From: JAJFFW01 sp038534195
GTDB taxonomy: Bacteria; Pseudomonadota; Alphaproteobacteria; Caulobacterales; Parvularculaceae
Reading direction: 5' to 3'
DNA: 64,000 nucleotides
Assembly (NCBI GenBank): GCA_038534195.1
Contig: JBCAXE010000016.1
Span: forward strand, 1 to 64,000
Every line of letters starts with the position of its first letter. Position 1 is the stretch's first letter. Of the stretch, positions 15,695-24,398 are shown piece after piece. A program made the position numbers and the translations under genes. The notes beneath the pieces are model-generated. The model saw only the letters and a list, made by a program, of their open reading frames with translations. It was not told where the DNA came from and searched no databases.

Positions 15695-17062
15695 TTATGC
15701 AAAGCGTTTTGCGATCATGTCGTGCAAGGCCCTGATCGCTTGGGCTTCGCCGCCGGTGGGGCGTCCGGGCGCTGATTTCGGGCGCCAGGCGTAGATGTCG
15801 AAATGCATCCAGCGCGCGGCGTCGCGCACAAACCGGTTGAGGAATAGCGCGGCTGTGATCGACCCTGCGAAGGAGCCGCCCGAGATATTATTCATATCGG
15901 CGATCTGCGACGAGAGCATCGCGTCGTAAGGCTTCCAGAGCGGCATCCGCCAAACGGGGTCGGCGGTTTCCTTCGCGCTCAACGTCAATTCAGCGGCGAG
16001 GTTTTCATCATCCGTATAAAAAGGCGCAAGGTCAGGACCCACGGCGACCCGGGCGGCGCCGGTGAGCGTCGCCATGGAAATCATCAAGTCGGGTTCCTCC
16101 TCAGCGGCGAGATCGATCGCGTCCGCCAGGACAAGACGGCCTTCCGCATCCGTATTGCCGATCTCGACAGACAGTCCCTTGCGCGACGCCAGCACGTCGC
16201 CTGGCCGGAAGGCGCTGCCCGAAATCGCATTTTCGACGGCGGGGATTAAAATTCGAAGCCGCACGTCCAAGCCGGAACCCATGATCAACGCGCCGAGACC
16301 CAAGACATGTGCGGCGCCGCCCATATCTTTTTTCATCAGCCCCATGCCCGCCGCGCCTTTAATGTTCAGACCGCCAGAGTCGAAACAAACGCCCTTGCCG
16401 ATCAGGGTGACTTTGGGCGCGTCCGCGCGGCCCCATTGCATATCGATCAACCGAGGCGTCGTCGTCGAAGCCCGCCCGACCGCGTGGATCATCGGAAAGT
16501 TGTTCTGGAGGAGCGCCTCACCCGTTGTTACGCTAACGGAGGCGTTATGATCCGCACACAGCGTGCGCGCCGCCTGTTCCAGATTGTCCGGCAGCATATC
16601 GCCCGCGGGCGTGTTCACGAGATCGCGCACAAGCGCCACGGCGCCGGCCGTTCTTTTGAGTTGGTCAATATCGGCGGACGCGGGCGCCACAAGCGACGGC
16701 CCTTCGTTCGGCGCGGATTTATATTTTGTAAACTTATAGCCGCCGAGGAGCCAGCCGAGCGTCGCCATCGCAGCATCGTAGGGCGTCATCTCCTGCGCAA
16801 AAGCATAGACGCCGCTGCGCATTTTCTCGCAAACCGCTGCCGCCCAGAACGGATCAGCGCCGTCGCCGCATCCGCATAAAACGCCGCTTTCATCGGCGAG
16901 CACCGCTCCGAGTTCACCGCTAAAGTTATTGTCTTTGGCGAGTGCAACCAAGGTATCAGGCGCGCCGCTCTCGCCGATATCGCAATCTTCTCTAACCGGA
17001 TAAATCGGTTTGGCGGCGCCATGCGCGCTCGCGTCAAAACGGATTAAAAGATCATTTCGCAT
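15695..17062 (-). CDS. Leucyl aminopeptidase family protein (M17)
   Basis: This metallo-aminopeptidase of about 455 residues releases N-terminal residues from peptides in the cytoplasm. The M17 signature NTDAEGRLVLADAI is intact, with the metal-binding segments GKGVCFDSGG and KKDMGGAAH before it. The N-terminal domain (LLIRFDASAHGA) is short, as in alphaproteobacterial M17 proteins distinct from PepA. I chose the ATG at 17062, preceded by GGAACC; an ATG 12 nt and a GTG 66 nt upstream are alternatives. It is divergent from the TPR lipoprotein gene. Confidence 0.9.
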   Translation of the reverse strand: MRNDLLIRFDASAHGAAKPIYPVREDCDIGESGAPDTLVALAKDNNFSGELGAVLADESGVLCGCGDGADPFWAAAVCEKMRSGVYAFAQEMTPYDAAMATLGWLLGGYKFTKYKSAPNEGPSLVAPASADIDQLKRTAGAVALVRDLVNTPAGDMLPDNLEQAARTLCADHNASVSVTTGEALLQNNFPMIHAVGRASTTTPRLIDMQWGRADAPKVTLIGKGVCFDSGGLNIKGAAGMGLMKKDMGGAAHVLGLGALIMGSGLDVRLRILIPAVENAISGSAFRPGDVLASRKGLSVEIGNTDAEGRLVLADAIDLAAEEEPDLMISMATLTGAARVAVGPDLAPFYTDDENLAAELTLSAKETADPVWRMPLWKPYDAMLSSQIADMNNISGGSFAGSITAALFLNRFVRDAARWMHFDIYAWRPKSAPGRPTGGEAQAIRALHDMIAKRFA

Positions 17063-17202
17063 GTAAGGTTCCATTAACACTTTAGCGGCGCGAAGGCTGC
17101 GCGGGAGGGCCGCACGTCGAATTTGCACTTACAGTTAAGCCTTTATTGAACACATTTCGCAATGATGCGCGTCGAGTTTTGAACCCATTGAGGAATTAAA
17201 TC

Positions 17203-18297
17203 ATGGTTGTGCGCACATCTGCGGCCCGTCAACGTCCCTTGAAGTTCATGCTGCTTTGCGCTGGCGCGGCAGCATTGAGCGCTTGCGCATCAACGGGCGG
17301 CGGCGACAAGAAATATTCCGAGGCAATCGGCGCTTTCACGAGCCCGGCGGCGGATACTTCGCAGCTTGATCCGATCGCTGCGGCGGCGTTTTGGGGCACA
17401 CGGTACAATCGCGACCAAAAGGATGCGGCCGTGGCGGTGAAATACTCTGCGGCGCTACGTAAAATCGGTTCCGTGGATGAGGCGGTGACCGTGATCTCGA
17501 GGGCCGCAGAACAAAATGTCGGCAATCCGGATGTGAGCCTTGAAGCGGGTAAAACCCTGATCGAGGCCAACCGCGCCTTTGAGGCGGTTCGGTATTTGGA
17601 GGAGGCGACAGCCGCCAAGTCGGACGACTGGACGGCTTTCTCCGCTTACGGCGTCGCGCTCGATAATATCGGCGAGCATAAATTAGCGCAGGTGCAGTAT
17701 GATCGCGCGTTGGCGATCGCGCCTGGCGCGGTGAATGTTCTAAACAATAAGGCGCTTTCGTTCGCTCTGTCCGGAGATCTTTCCCGTGCGGCGACAGCGC
17801 TGCGCGCCGCAGCCAGCGCACGGGGCTCCGACGCCCGTGTGCGTCAAAACCTTGCGCTTGTCCTGGCGTTGAAGGGGGATATGGATGAGGCTGAGCGGCT
17901 GGCGCGGTCGGACCTGCCGCCGCAAGTCGCAAATCAGAATATCGCCTATTTCCGTTCACTAATGAACCAGCCCGCCTACTGGGCCGAATATGCGCCAGAG
18001 AATTTTGATGCGCCGGTTTTCGACCCGGCGCCGGAGCAGCCGGCGGCCAAGGAGCCTTCGGCGACGCCGACGCCGTTGCCGCAATTGCGTGAAGAAAAAC
18101 AGCCTGAAGAAAAAGAGGAAAAAGGCGCGCCAATCGCCATGGAAGAAGTAACGCCGGTGACCAACACAGCCGTTCAGTTACGCGAGGAAACGCCGGATAC
18201 GAGCCCGGATAAGAGCGTGGGGGACGCCGTCAGCGATGCAGCGAAACAGGTCGAAGAACCTGTTCAACTGGCGCCCGCGGCTGAATTAAAGCCGTAA
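17203..18297 (+). CDS. TPR-repeat lipoprotein (TadD-like)
   Basis: This 364-residue protein has a signal sequence ending in a lipobox (ALSAC, Cys near residue 28), then at least four TPR units between about 75 and 245 (DEAVTVISRAAEQ, AVRYLEEATAAK, KLAQVQYDRALAIAPG, RAATALRAAASA). A disordered Pro/Glu/Ala-rich tail follows from about 265. It resembles TadD of Flp pilus clusters in architecture, but no other tad genes are present here, so a general outer-membrane-linked scaffold role is as likely. GAGGA lies before the ATG. A strong terminator follows. Confidence 0.85.
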   Translation: MVVRTSAARQRPLKFMLLCAGAAALSACASTGGGDKKYSEAIGAFTSPAADTSQLDPIAAAAFWGTRYNRDQKDAAVAVKYSAALRKIGSVDEAVTVISRAAEQNVGNPDVSLEAGKTLIEANRAFEAVRYLEEATAAKSDDWTAFSAYGVALDNIGEHKLAQVQYDRALAIAPGAVNVLNNKALSFALSGDLSRAATALRAAASARGSDARVRQNLALVLALKGDMDEAERLARSDLPPQVANQNIAYFRSLMNQPAYWAEYAPENFDAPVFDPAPEQPAAKEPSATPTPLPQLREEKQPEEKEEKGAPIAMEEVTPVTNTAVQLREETPDTSPDKSVGDAVSDAAKQVEEPVQLAPAAELKP

Positions 18298-18316
18298 CGC
18301 GCCAAAGCATCGACAC

Positions 18317-18346
18317 AAAAAAGCCGCTCGGAAGAGCGGCTTTTTT
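18317..18346. terminator. Bidirectional terminator between the TPR lipoprotein and GST genes
   Basis: The stem GCCGCTC / GAGCGGC with loop GGAA is extended by A6 on the left and T6 on the right, so it works in both directions. It ends 1 nt before the GST stop codon and lies 20 nt after the lipoprotein stop. Confidence 0.92.
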
Positions 18347-18347
18347 G

Positions 18348-19019
18348 TTAGCGCAATAACTCGTAAGGCCCGCCGCGTTCCAGCGCCCGTTTGTAGGTGG
18401 GTCGGTCATGGATCGCCGCCAAGAAGGCTTTCAGGCGCGGATAAGCGTCGGACAGCGTTCCGCGCGCCGCCGCCCCTTCCAGCGGAAAACTCATCATAAT
18501 GTCAGCGCCGCTGATTGCGTCGCCTGCGAACCATTCGCTCTTGCCAAGCTCGGTCTCCATGAAGGCGAGTTGCGATTTGATATTCGGCTCCACATAGCCG
18601 TCTAGAACCCGGTCGGCGATTGAGCGGGCGATCGGCTTTGCAAAGAACGGCATCTTCGTTTCTTTGATGCGTGTAAAGAAGAGTTTCAGAAGAAGCTGGG
18701 TCATCGCCGAGCCTTCGGAAAAGTGCAACCAATAAGTATAGCGCAGCTTTTCCGGCGATCCGGGCGCAGGGATGAACGCGCCGGCGCCGTACTTTTCGAT
18801 CAGATATTCAACGATGGCGCCGGTTTCAGCGATAATCAGACTGTCATCTTCGACAACTGGCGATTTGCCGAGCGGATGAACATCCTTCAGCGCCTGCGGC
18901 GCCAGGCTTGTCTCTGGATCGCGCTTATAGAGTTTGACCTCATAGTCGAGCCCGAGTTCCTCCAGCAGCCAAAGCACGCGTTGGGACCGTGAATTCTCCA
19001 GATGATGGACGGTGATCAT
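18348..19019 (-). CDS. Glutathione S-transferase family protein
   Basis: This 223-residue cytosolic protein has an N-terminal thioredoxin-like domain (MITVHHLENSRSQRVLWLLEELGLDYEV, then GKSPVVEDD and the cis-Pro, then IAETGAIVEYL) and a helical C-terminal domain. The SRSQR segment is where the beta/zeta-like catalytic Ser lies. Such enzymes conjugate or reduce electrophiles with glutathione; the substrate is not predictable. AGGAACAGG precedes the ATG. It may be co-transcribed after the flavin oxidoreductase gene (63 nt spacing), a plausible detoxification pair. Confidence 0.9.
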   Translation of the reverse strand: MITVHHLENSRSQRVLWLLEELGLDYEVKLYKRDPETSLAPQALKDVHPLGKSPVVEDDSLIIAETGAIVEYLIEKYGAGAFIPAPGSPEKLRYTYWLHFSEGSAMTQLLLKLFFTRIKETKMPFFAKPIARSIADRVLDGYVEPNIKSQLAFMETELGKSEWFAGDAISGADIMMSFPLEGAAARGTLSDAYPRLKAFLAAIHDRPTYKRALERGGPYELLR

Positions 19020-19082
19020 AGCCTGTTCCTTTTTATGATTTTACGGCTTAGATACGCGCTTTGGTTCAACAGGCGAGGGACT

Positions 19083-20189
19083 CTAGTAAAGCGTCATCAA
19101 GTCGCTTTTGTCGAAGGTCATCAGATCGCCCGTGCGGCCTTCGCGGACTTTCACGACCCATTCTGGGTCTTTAAGGAGCGCCCGGCCAACGGCGATTAAG
19201 TCAAACTCGTCGCGCTCCATGCGATCGATCAGACCGTCAAGGCTCGCCGGCTCAGAGCCGCCATTATCCCCGTAGATAGCTGTGAAGTCGCCGGACAGGC
19301 CCACGGATCCCACCGAGATCGACGGCTTGCCGGTCAACTTTTTCGCCCATCCGGCGAAGTTCAAGTCGGACCCTTCAAAAGTGGGCTCCCAAAACCGGCG
19401 TTGCGAACAATGAAATGCGTCTATCCCCGCATCGACCAGCGGCGTCAGCCACGCCGTCAATTCGTCGGGGGACGCTGCGGCGTTGACGGTAAAATCCTGT
19501 TGCTTCCATTGCGACAGGCGAATGATCAACGGATAGTCCGCCCCGAGCGCGGCGCGCGATCGGCGAATAATTTCGCAGGCGAACGCCGTGCGGCCTTCCC
19601 AGCCTCCGCCCCACTGATCGCCGCGAAGATTCGTTTGATCCCAGAAGAAACTGTCGAGAAGATAGGAGTGGGCGCCGTGAAACTCGACGCAGTCAAAGCC
19701 GGTTTCCTTTGAGGCGATCGCCGCCTCGACGAACTCGGTGATCGCCGTCTCGATTTCCGTTTCGCTCATCGGTTCCCAAAGCTGTTTGCCTGGAACCTTC
19801 ACGCCCGATGCGGACCAGGAAGGCGTATCAGGATGATCCGTCTTCGCTGGATTGCGATAGGGTCCCTCATGCCACAACTGGATGCCGATCTTCCCGTTCG
19901 CCGCGTGAACAGCGTCGGTGACGGCGCGCCATCCGGCTTTCGCGGCGTCAGTGACGATGTTCGGCACGTTGGGCGTACCCGTGGCGGTGACCGTATTCGG
20001 TGAGACGCCCTCGGTGAGAATAAGGCCCACATCGCCTTCGGCGCGGCGGCGATAATAATCGACGACCTTTTCGTTCGGAACGTTGCCGGGCGAAAAGGAG
20101 CGCGTCATCGGCGCCATAACAATGCGGTTGGCGAGATCCATCTCATTGATCGCAAACGGCTTGAACAGGCAGTCGACTGAACGCGGCAT
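19083..20189 (-). CDS. NADH:flavin oxidoreductase, Old Yellow Enzyme family
   Basis: This 368-residue FMN enzyme has the OYE barrel: the N-terminal LFKPFAINEMDLANRIVMAPMTRS, the DVGLILTEGV strand, the substrate-binding FHGAHSYLLDSFFW, and the phosphate-binding VGRALLKDPEW near the end. Such enzymes reduce activated alkenes or xenobiotics with NAD(P)H. I chose the ATG at 20189 because GAGGAG lies 7 nt upstream. The frame is open to 20318 but the added residues overlap the obgE promoter and are unlike the family. It is divergent from obgE. Confidence 0.9.
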   Translation of the reverse strand: MPRSVDCLFKPFAINEMDLANRIVMAPMTRSFSPGNVPNEKVVDYYRRRAEGDVGLILTEGVSPNTVTATGTPNVPNIVTDAAKAGWRAVTDAVHAANGKIGIQLWHEGPYRNPAKTDHPDTPSWSASGVKVPGKQLWEPMSETEIETAITEFVEAAIASKETGFDCVEFHGAHSYLLDSFFWDQTNLRGDQWGGGWEGRTAFACEIIRRSRAALGADYPLIIRLSQWKQQDFTVNAAASPDELTAWLTPLVDAGIDAFHCSQRRFWEPTFEGSDLNFAGWAKKLTGKPSISVGSVGLSGDFTAIYGDNGGSEPASLDGLIDRMERDEFDLIAVGRALLKDPEWVVKVREGRTGDLMTFDKSDLMTLY

Positions 20190-20316
20190 GGGCGGCTCCT
20201 CAAAATCCTTCACCTCGCGCCACCCTAGCGTGCTAGCGCTAAAAGGCGACAGCCAATCACACATGGGCAAAAGCCACGCGATGGCGTCAGCGCAAAAATC
20301 CTCTATAAGCCGCCCC

Positions 20317-21357
20317 ATGAAATTCCTTGACCGCGCGAAAATCTATGTGGAAAGCGGCGCCGGCGGCGCGGGGTGCCTCTCGTTCCGGCGGGAGAAGTTT
20401 GTCGAATTCGGCGGACCGAACGGCGGCGACGGCGGGGCGGGCGGTCACGTTTGGGCCGAAGCGGTGGAAAATCTCAACACGCTCATCGATTTCCGCTACC
20501 AGCAACACTATCGCGCGAAGAACGGCCGCCCCGGTGAGGGCTCGAACCGGACCGGGGCCGGCGGCGACGACATGGTGATCCGGGTGCCGATCGGCACGCA
20601 AATCTTTGAGGAAGACGAAGAAACACTGATCGCGGATTTGGATGAGCCCGGCGAGCGCGTCATTCTCGCCAAGGGCGGCAATGGCGGATTTGGCAACGCG
20701 CATTTCAAGACGTCCACAAATCAGGCGCCGCGACGCGCCAATCCCGGCCAGCCGTCCGAAAAACGGACAGTGTGGCTGCGTCTAAAACTGATCGCTGACT
20801 TCGGTCTGGTCGGATTGCCGAACGCCGGTAAATCAACGTTCCTCGCTGCAGTTTCAGCGGCGAAGCCGAAGATCGCCGATTATCCGTTTACGACGCTTCA
20901 TCCGAATTTGGGCGTTGTTCGCGTCGGCGAAGGAGAAAGTTTCGTGCTCGCCGATATTCCAGGCCTGATCGAAGGCGCCCATGAAGGGGCGGGCATCGGT
21001 GATCGTTTCCTCGGTCATGTTGAGCGCTGCGCTGGCCTCCTGCACCTCGTGGACGGCACGCAGGCTGATGTGGCTGAGGCGTATCGGACGATCCGTCGCG
21101 AACTTGCGGCGTATGGCGGCGGGCTCGCCGACAAGCAGGAGATTTTGTGTCTGAACAAAATCGACGCGCTGTCCGACGATGAGCGCACACGCAAAGTTGA
21201 TGAGTTAGAGGCCGCCGCCGGGAAAGCGCCACGCCTTATCTCAGGCGTTTCCGGCGCCGGCGTGCCGTCGCTCTTGCGCGCGATGATGGTGATGCAAAAA
21301 GCAGCGACAGCGGCGGAAAATGCGCCGGAAGAGGAAGAAGGGCCGTGGACGCCTTAG
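20317..21357 (+). CDS. obgE: GTPase ObgE/CgtA
   Basis: This essential GTPase acts in late 50S assembly and the stringent/cell-cycle response. The 346 residues hold the Gly-rich Obg fold (1-158, GGAGCLSFRREKFVEFGGPNGG), then the G domain: G1 GLPNAGKST (165-173), G3 DIPG (213-216), G4 NKID (280-283). The C-terminal extension is short and acidic (NAPEEEEGPW), as in Alphaproteobacteria. The start is fixed by the family MKFLDRAK sequence; the frame is open from 20083 but that region is upstream of the gene. In many relatives obg lies near proB/proA/nadD/rsfS; here nadD and rsfS are 12 kb away. Confidence 0.95.
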   Translation: MKFLDRAKIYVESGAGGAGCLSFRREKFVEFGGPNGGDGGAGGHVWAEAVENLNTLIDFRYQQHYRAKNGRPGEGSNRTGAGGDDMVIRVPIGTQIFEEDEETLIADLDEPGERVILAKGGNGGFGNAHFKTSTNQAPRRANPGQPSEKRTVWLRLKLIADFGLVGLPNAGKSTFLAAVSAAKPKIADYPFTTLHPNLGVVRVGEGESFVLADIPGLIEGAHEGAGIGDRFLGHVERCAGLLHLVDGTQADVAEAYRTIRRELAAYGGGLADKQEILCLNKIDALSDDERTRKVDELEAAAGKAPRLISGVSGAGVPSLLRAMMVMQKAATAAENAPEEEEGPWTP

Positions 21358-21391
21358 CGCTTGTTTGGCGGGCCCCGCTGACAGCGGTTGT

Positions 21392-23887
21392 CTAAAAACG
21401 TTCGAGAAGTCGTTCTAGATAGTCAATTTCTTCTTCGGTGCGCTCCCCATCGCTGAGGCGGCGGCGCAATTCCTGAAGGACTTCGCGCGCCGTTTGTTGA
21501 TCGGCGCCGTCCGGCACTTCGACGCCATTGGGGCCAGGCGTCGCGCCGACCGGACGCCCAAGGGGATCGTATCCGGGACCGCTTTCGCCCCGGCCTTGCC
21601 CCTGCGCCTGGCGGGCTTGTTCGCCAGCCGCTTCGGCGAGCGCCTCCGCACCGTCGCGCAACTCCTGAATGGCGCGCTCCATGGCGGTGTTGGCGGCGTC
21701 GAAATTGTCGGATTGCAGGGCTTGTTCCGACCGGCGCATTTCGCGCGCGGCCTTATCAAATGCGCGCGTCGCTTTTCCGTCCGGGTCAGGATTATCGCCG
21801 CCTGCGCCGCGCTCTCCCAGTTCTTCGCGAAGCGCATTCAAATCCTCGCTTAGCGCGCCTTGTTCGTCGGCAAGTCCGCCGCCCGAAGCGCCAGGACTTT
21901 GCCCTTCACGGAAAGAGCGATTGGCGAGATCGCGCTGGCGGCCGATAAGATCGCCCGCTGCGCCGGCGCCGCCGGCTTGCCCCTGACCTTGCCCTTGTCC
22001 CTGGCCCTGTCCTTGGCCGCTTTGTCCTTGTCCGGGTTGTCCCGAAAGACGCAAATTATCAAGAATGTTCTGTAACTCGCTCAACGCCTGACGCGCCGCA
22101 TTGTCCGCGCCGGATTGCGCAAGGTCGCGAATGGAATCGAGAAGCTGATCAAGATCGCCCTGCTCTAATTGCTCTGACGCCTCTCCGTCCTGGCTGGCCT
22201 GGGCCTGACCCGATTCAGCCAGAGCCTGCAGATACTGGTTCATCGCGGCGCGTAATTCTTCCACGAGGCGCGCAATCTCTGCGTCATCTGCGCCGCGCTC
22301 CAGCGCTTCGCGCAAAGCGTTTTCTGCGGCTTCAAGCCGGCGTTTGGCCAGTTCCAGCGCTTCGTCCTCAAGCTGTAGGGCGAGTGGCCAGAAGTCAGCG
22401 ACGGTTTTATCAAAGCCGCCTTTTTCCTCTCTGTCCCGGTTCTTCATGACGCGCCAAAATGCGCTTCTAATAAGGAGATAATCGGTAGACTGATCGTAAA
22501 ACTGATCCGGCGCCAGCGTCAGCGCTTCGAATGAGCGACCGGCCCGCGGCCAGTCTTTTTTCGCAACCGCGAGGGTTTGGCGTTGCTCAATGACTGCTTT
22601 GGCAAGCGGATTGAAGAACTCACGCGCGGGCAGTTTGAACCGCACTTCCCCCGTCATGCCGGTTTGCCCGGCGCCGTCTTCGACTGTGAGTGTGGCGATA
22701 ACGCCAAGGCCCGCCCACGGGTCGGACTGAAGATCGACAGCGAAACGGCGCTCGCCGATCGCGCCCGCAAGTCCGTCCAGCGACAGCGTCCGGGCGTCCT
22801 CAAGTGTGTCCGCGTCGAAGTCAGGCGCATCGAGCGGGCGCTCCTGATCCGGATCAAGCCGCATCGCTAGGCTCGCTTTCGCCACGCCGTAATCGTCATT
22901 GATCATCAGTGCGAAGGAAAGCCGGGCGTCATCGGTCGCGGATGGCGGGTCGATAAAAGCGACGCTCGGATCGCGGTCGGGAATGGCCCCAAGGGGCCAT
23001 GTTCCTTCCTGGCCGCCGAGCCGAAAACGCAGAACGCCGCTTTCTTGAAACGTCAAAGCAGCGCGGGCGGCGGCGCCGTTCGCAGTTTCGACATCGCTTT
23101 TGACCGTTTCGCCATCCACATCGAGCGTAAATTTGAATGATTTCGACGTGTTGATCTGCGCCAGGATTATCGAGCCCTCAGGCGCGTTCACCTGGTCGCG
23201 CAGTCCGGCAAGCGGTTCGCCTGCGCGCAGGAGATAGATCGGCGCCTTCCCTGTATAGGCGGGCGCCTCGATCCAGATATCGGCGAGGGAGAGGCCGTCC
23301 TTTAGAATATCATTGGGGCGGAAACCTTCAGCGAGGCGGGCGGCGCGTTCATCGCCCGCCGCCACAAGCGCGATGATCAAGAGACCGATCGCGCCATACC
23401 GCAGCGCGTAAGGATCGCGCGCATCCACAGTGGCCTTCGGATTACCGAGCCGCGCACGGCGCGCGCGTTCGGCGCTGGCTTCCATATGCGCGCGCCAAAG
23501 CGGATTATCCTCGTCTGCGCCGAAGGGTCTGTCTTCGAGCGCTTGCAAAGGGGCATGGCGCGCTGCGCCGTCTTCCTCCAGCCGGATCAGCGCAGCTCGG
23601 CGCGTCGGGAATGTGAGATCCCAAAGATAAGTACGGATGGCCCAGGCGGTGGCGCCGGCGCATGCGGCGAGCGCCGCCCAATGCGCCAAAGCCGGCGTTG
23701 CGCGCCAGACGCCAAACAGGCTCAATGTTAACAGAAGAAAAATGGGCGCGAGAACGGGAACGAGACCCGGCCACAGGTCTTCCCAAAACAACACGAGACG
23801 CGCCGTCAGAACCTTCAGCGGCCCTGGCGCCCGGCGTTCGGTCTCGCCCTGTTCATTCGGGGACATATGTCCCGCTCCACTCGTCAT
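21392..23887 (-). CDS. TIGR02302/DUF4175 family large membrane protein
   Basis: This 831-residue protein begins with hydrophobic segments (about 38-58, 66-87 and 168-185). A large beta-rich extracytoplasmic region follows to about 480 (SLADIWIEAPAYTGKAP, then AFIDPPSATDDARLSFALMINDDYGVAKASL). The last part is a charged helical and low-complexity region with a run of GQ dipeptides (about 620-640) and a C-terminal helix (EEIDYLERLLERF). The family is conserved across Alphaproteobacteria next to lysA or obg and has no assigned function. It is convergent with obgE; the spacer of 34 nt holds only a weak hairpin (21375-21387). Confidence 0.85.
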   Translation of the reverse strand: MTSGAGHMSPNEQGETERRAPGPLKVLTARLVLFWEDLWPGLVPVLAPIFLLLTLSLFGVWRATPALAHWAALAACAGATAWAIRTYLWDLTFPTRRAALIRLEEDGAARHAPLQALEDRPFGADEDNPLWRAHMEASAERARRARLGNPKATVDARDPYALRYGAIGLLIIALVAAGDERAARLAEGFRPNDILKDGLSLADIWIEAPAYTGKAPIYLLRAGEPLAGLRDQVNAPEGSIILAQINTSKSFKFTLDVDGETVKSDVETANGAAARAALTFQESGVLRFRLGGQEGTWPLGAIPDRDPSVAFIDPPSATDDARLSFALMINDDYGVAKASLAMRLDPDQERPLDAPDFDADTLEDARTLSLDGLAGAIGERRFAVDLQSDPWAGLGVIATLTVEDGAGQTGMTGEVRFKLPAREFFNPLAKAVIEQRQTLAVAKKDWPRAGRSFEALTLAPDQFYDQSTDYLLIRSAFWRVMKNRDREEKGGFDKTVADFWPLALQLEDEALELAKRRLEAAENALREALERGADDAEIARLVEELRAAMNQYLQALAESGQAQASQDGEASEQLEQGDLDQLLDSIRDLAQSGADNAARQALSELQNILDNLRLSGQPGQGQSGQGQGQGQGQGQGQAGGAGAAGDLIGRQRDLANRSFREGQSPGASGGGLADEQGALSEDLNALREELGERGAGGDNPDPDGKATRAFDKAAREMRRSEQALQSDNFDAANTAMERAIQELRDGAEALAEAAGEQARQAQGQGRGESGPGYDPLGRPVGATPGPNGVEVPDGADQQTAREVLQELRRRLSDGERTEEEIDYLERLLERF

Positions 23888-24015
23888 ACTTCTTGCACTC
23901 TAACCGTCATCTGTGCTGGCGTCGATTGCCGGCCGTCGCCGTCTATCTTTGTTTTCGCCCGGTCCGCCGCAAGTCCTGTTCCGCGGAAAGGGTTAATGAA
24001 CCGAAAGGAAACGCC

Positions 24016-24390
24016 TTGGTTTGGTCGATCGCTTCCTCCCGGGGCCGTCAGCGTCTGGCGGAGGATGCCTCACAATCAAGACGGGATGAAGGCGCGCGGC
24101 GCTGGGCGCTCGCCCTTGTGATCGCCTATAATATCGTTGGACTTCTCGATATCACATCGACCCATCTTAGCCTCGCCGCCGGCGCCGGCGAAGAGGCGAA
24201 CCCTGTTATGCGTCTTGCCATGAATAATCTTGGCCCGGGTTGGATCGGCGCAAAGCTGTTCCTGCAAGGGGTAATCAGCGCAATGGTGTTGTGGTTTCCA
24301 CATCGGATCGTGCTGACGATCTTCCTCGTGGCCGTCTCATCGAACGCGGTGATCGTCGGAAATAACTTCCGGATATTTCTCGGCGGTTAA
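24016..24390 (+). CDS. DUF5658-like small membrane protein (TTG start)
   Basis: About 124 residues, with three hydrophobic stretches (ALALVIAYNIVGLLDITSTHLSL, LGPGWIGAKLFLQGVISAMVLWF, and a final IVLTIFLVAVSSNAVIVGNNF). The pattern D-x-x-x-T near the first helix, then EANPVMR and an NN-x-R end, is that of DUF5658 proteins of unknown function. The frame is open from 23662, but the only start with a good ribosome-binding site (AAAGGAAA, 24004-24011) is the TTG at 24016. Upstream codons overlap the 5' part of the TIGR02302 gene. The stop lies 8 nt from the lysA stop, so the two genes converge without a terminator. Confidence 0.6.
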   Translation: MVWSIASSRGRQRLAEDASQSRRDEGARRWALALVIAYNIVGLLDITSTHLSLAAGAGEEANPVMRLAMNNLGPGWIGAKLFLQGVISAMVLWFPHRIVLTIFLVAVSSNAVIVGNNFRIFLGG

Positions 24391-24398
24391 ACCGCGGC

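Noticed and set aside
21375..21387. CCGCT / AGCGG hairpin between obgE and the TIGR02302 gene
   Set aside because: The stem is 5 bp with a 3-nt loop and only TTGTCT after it. This is too weak to call.
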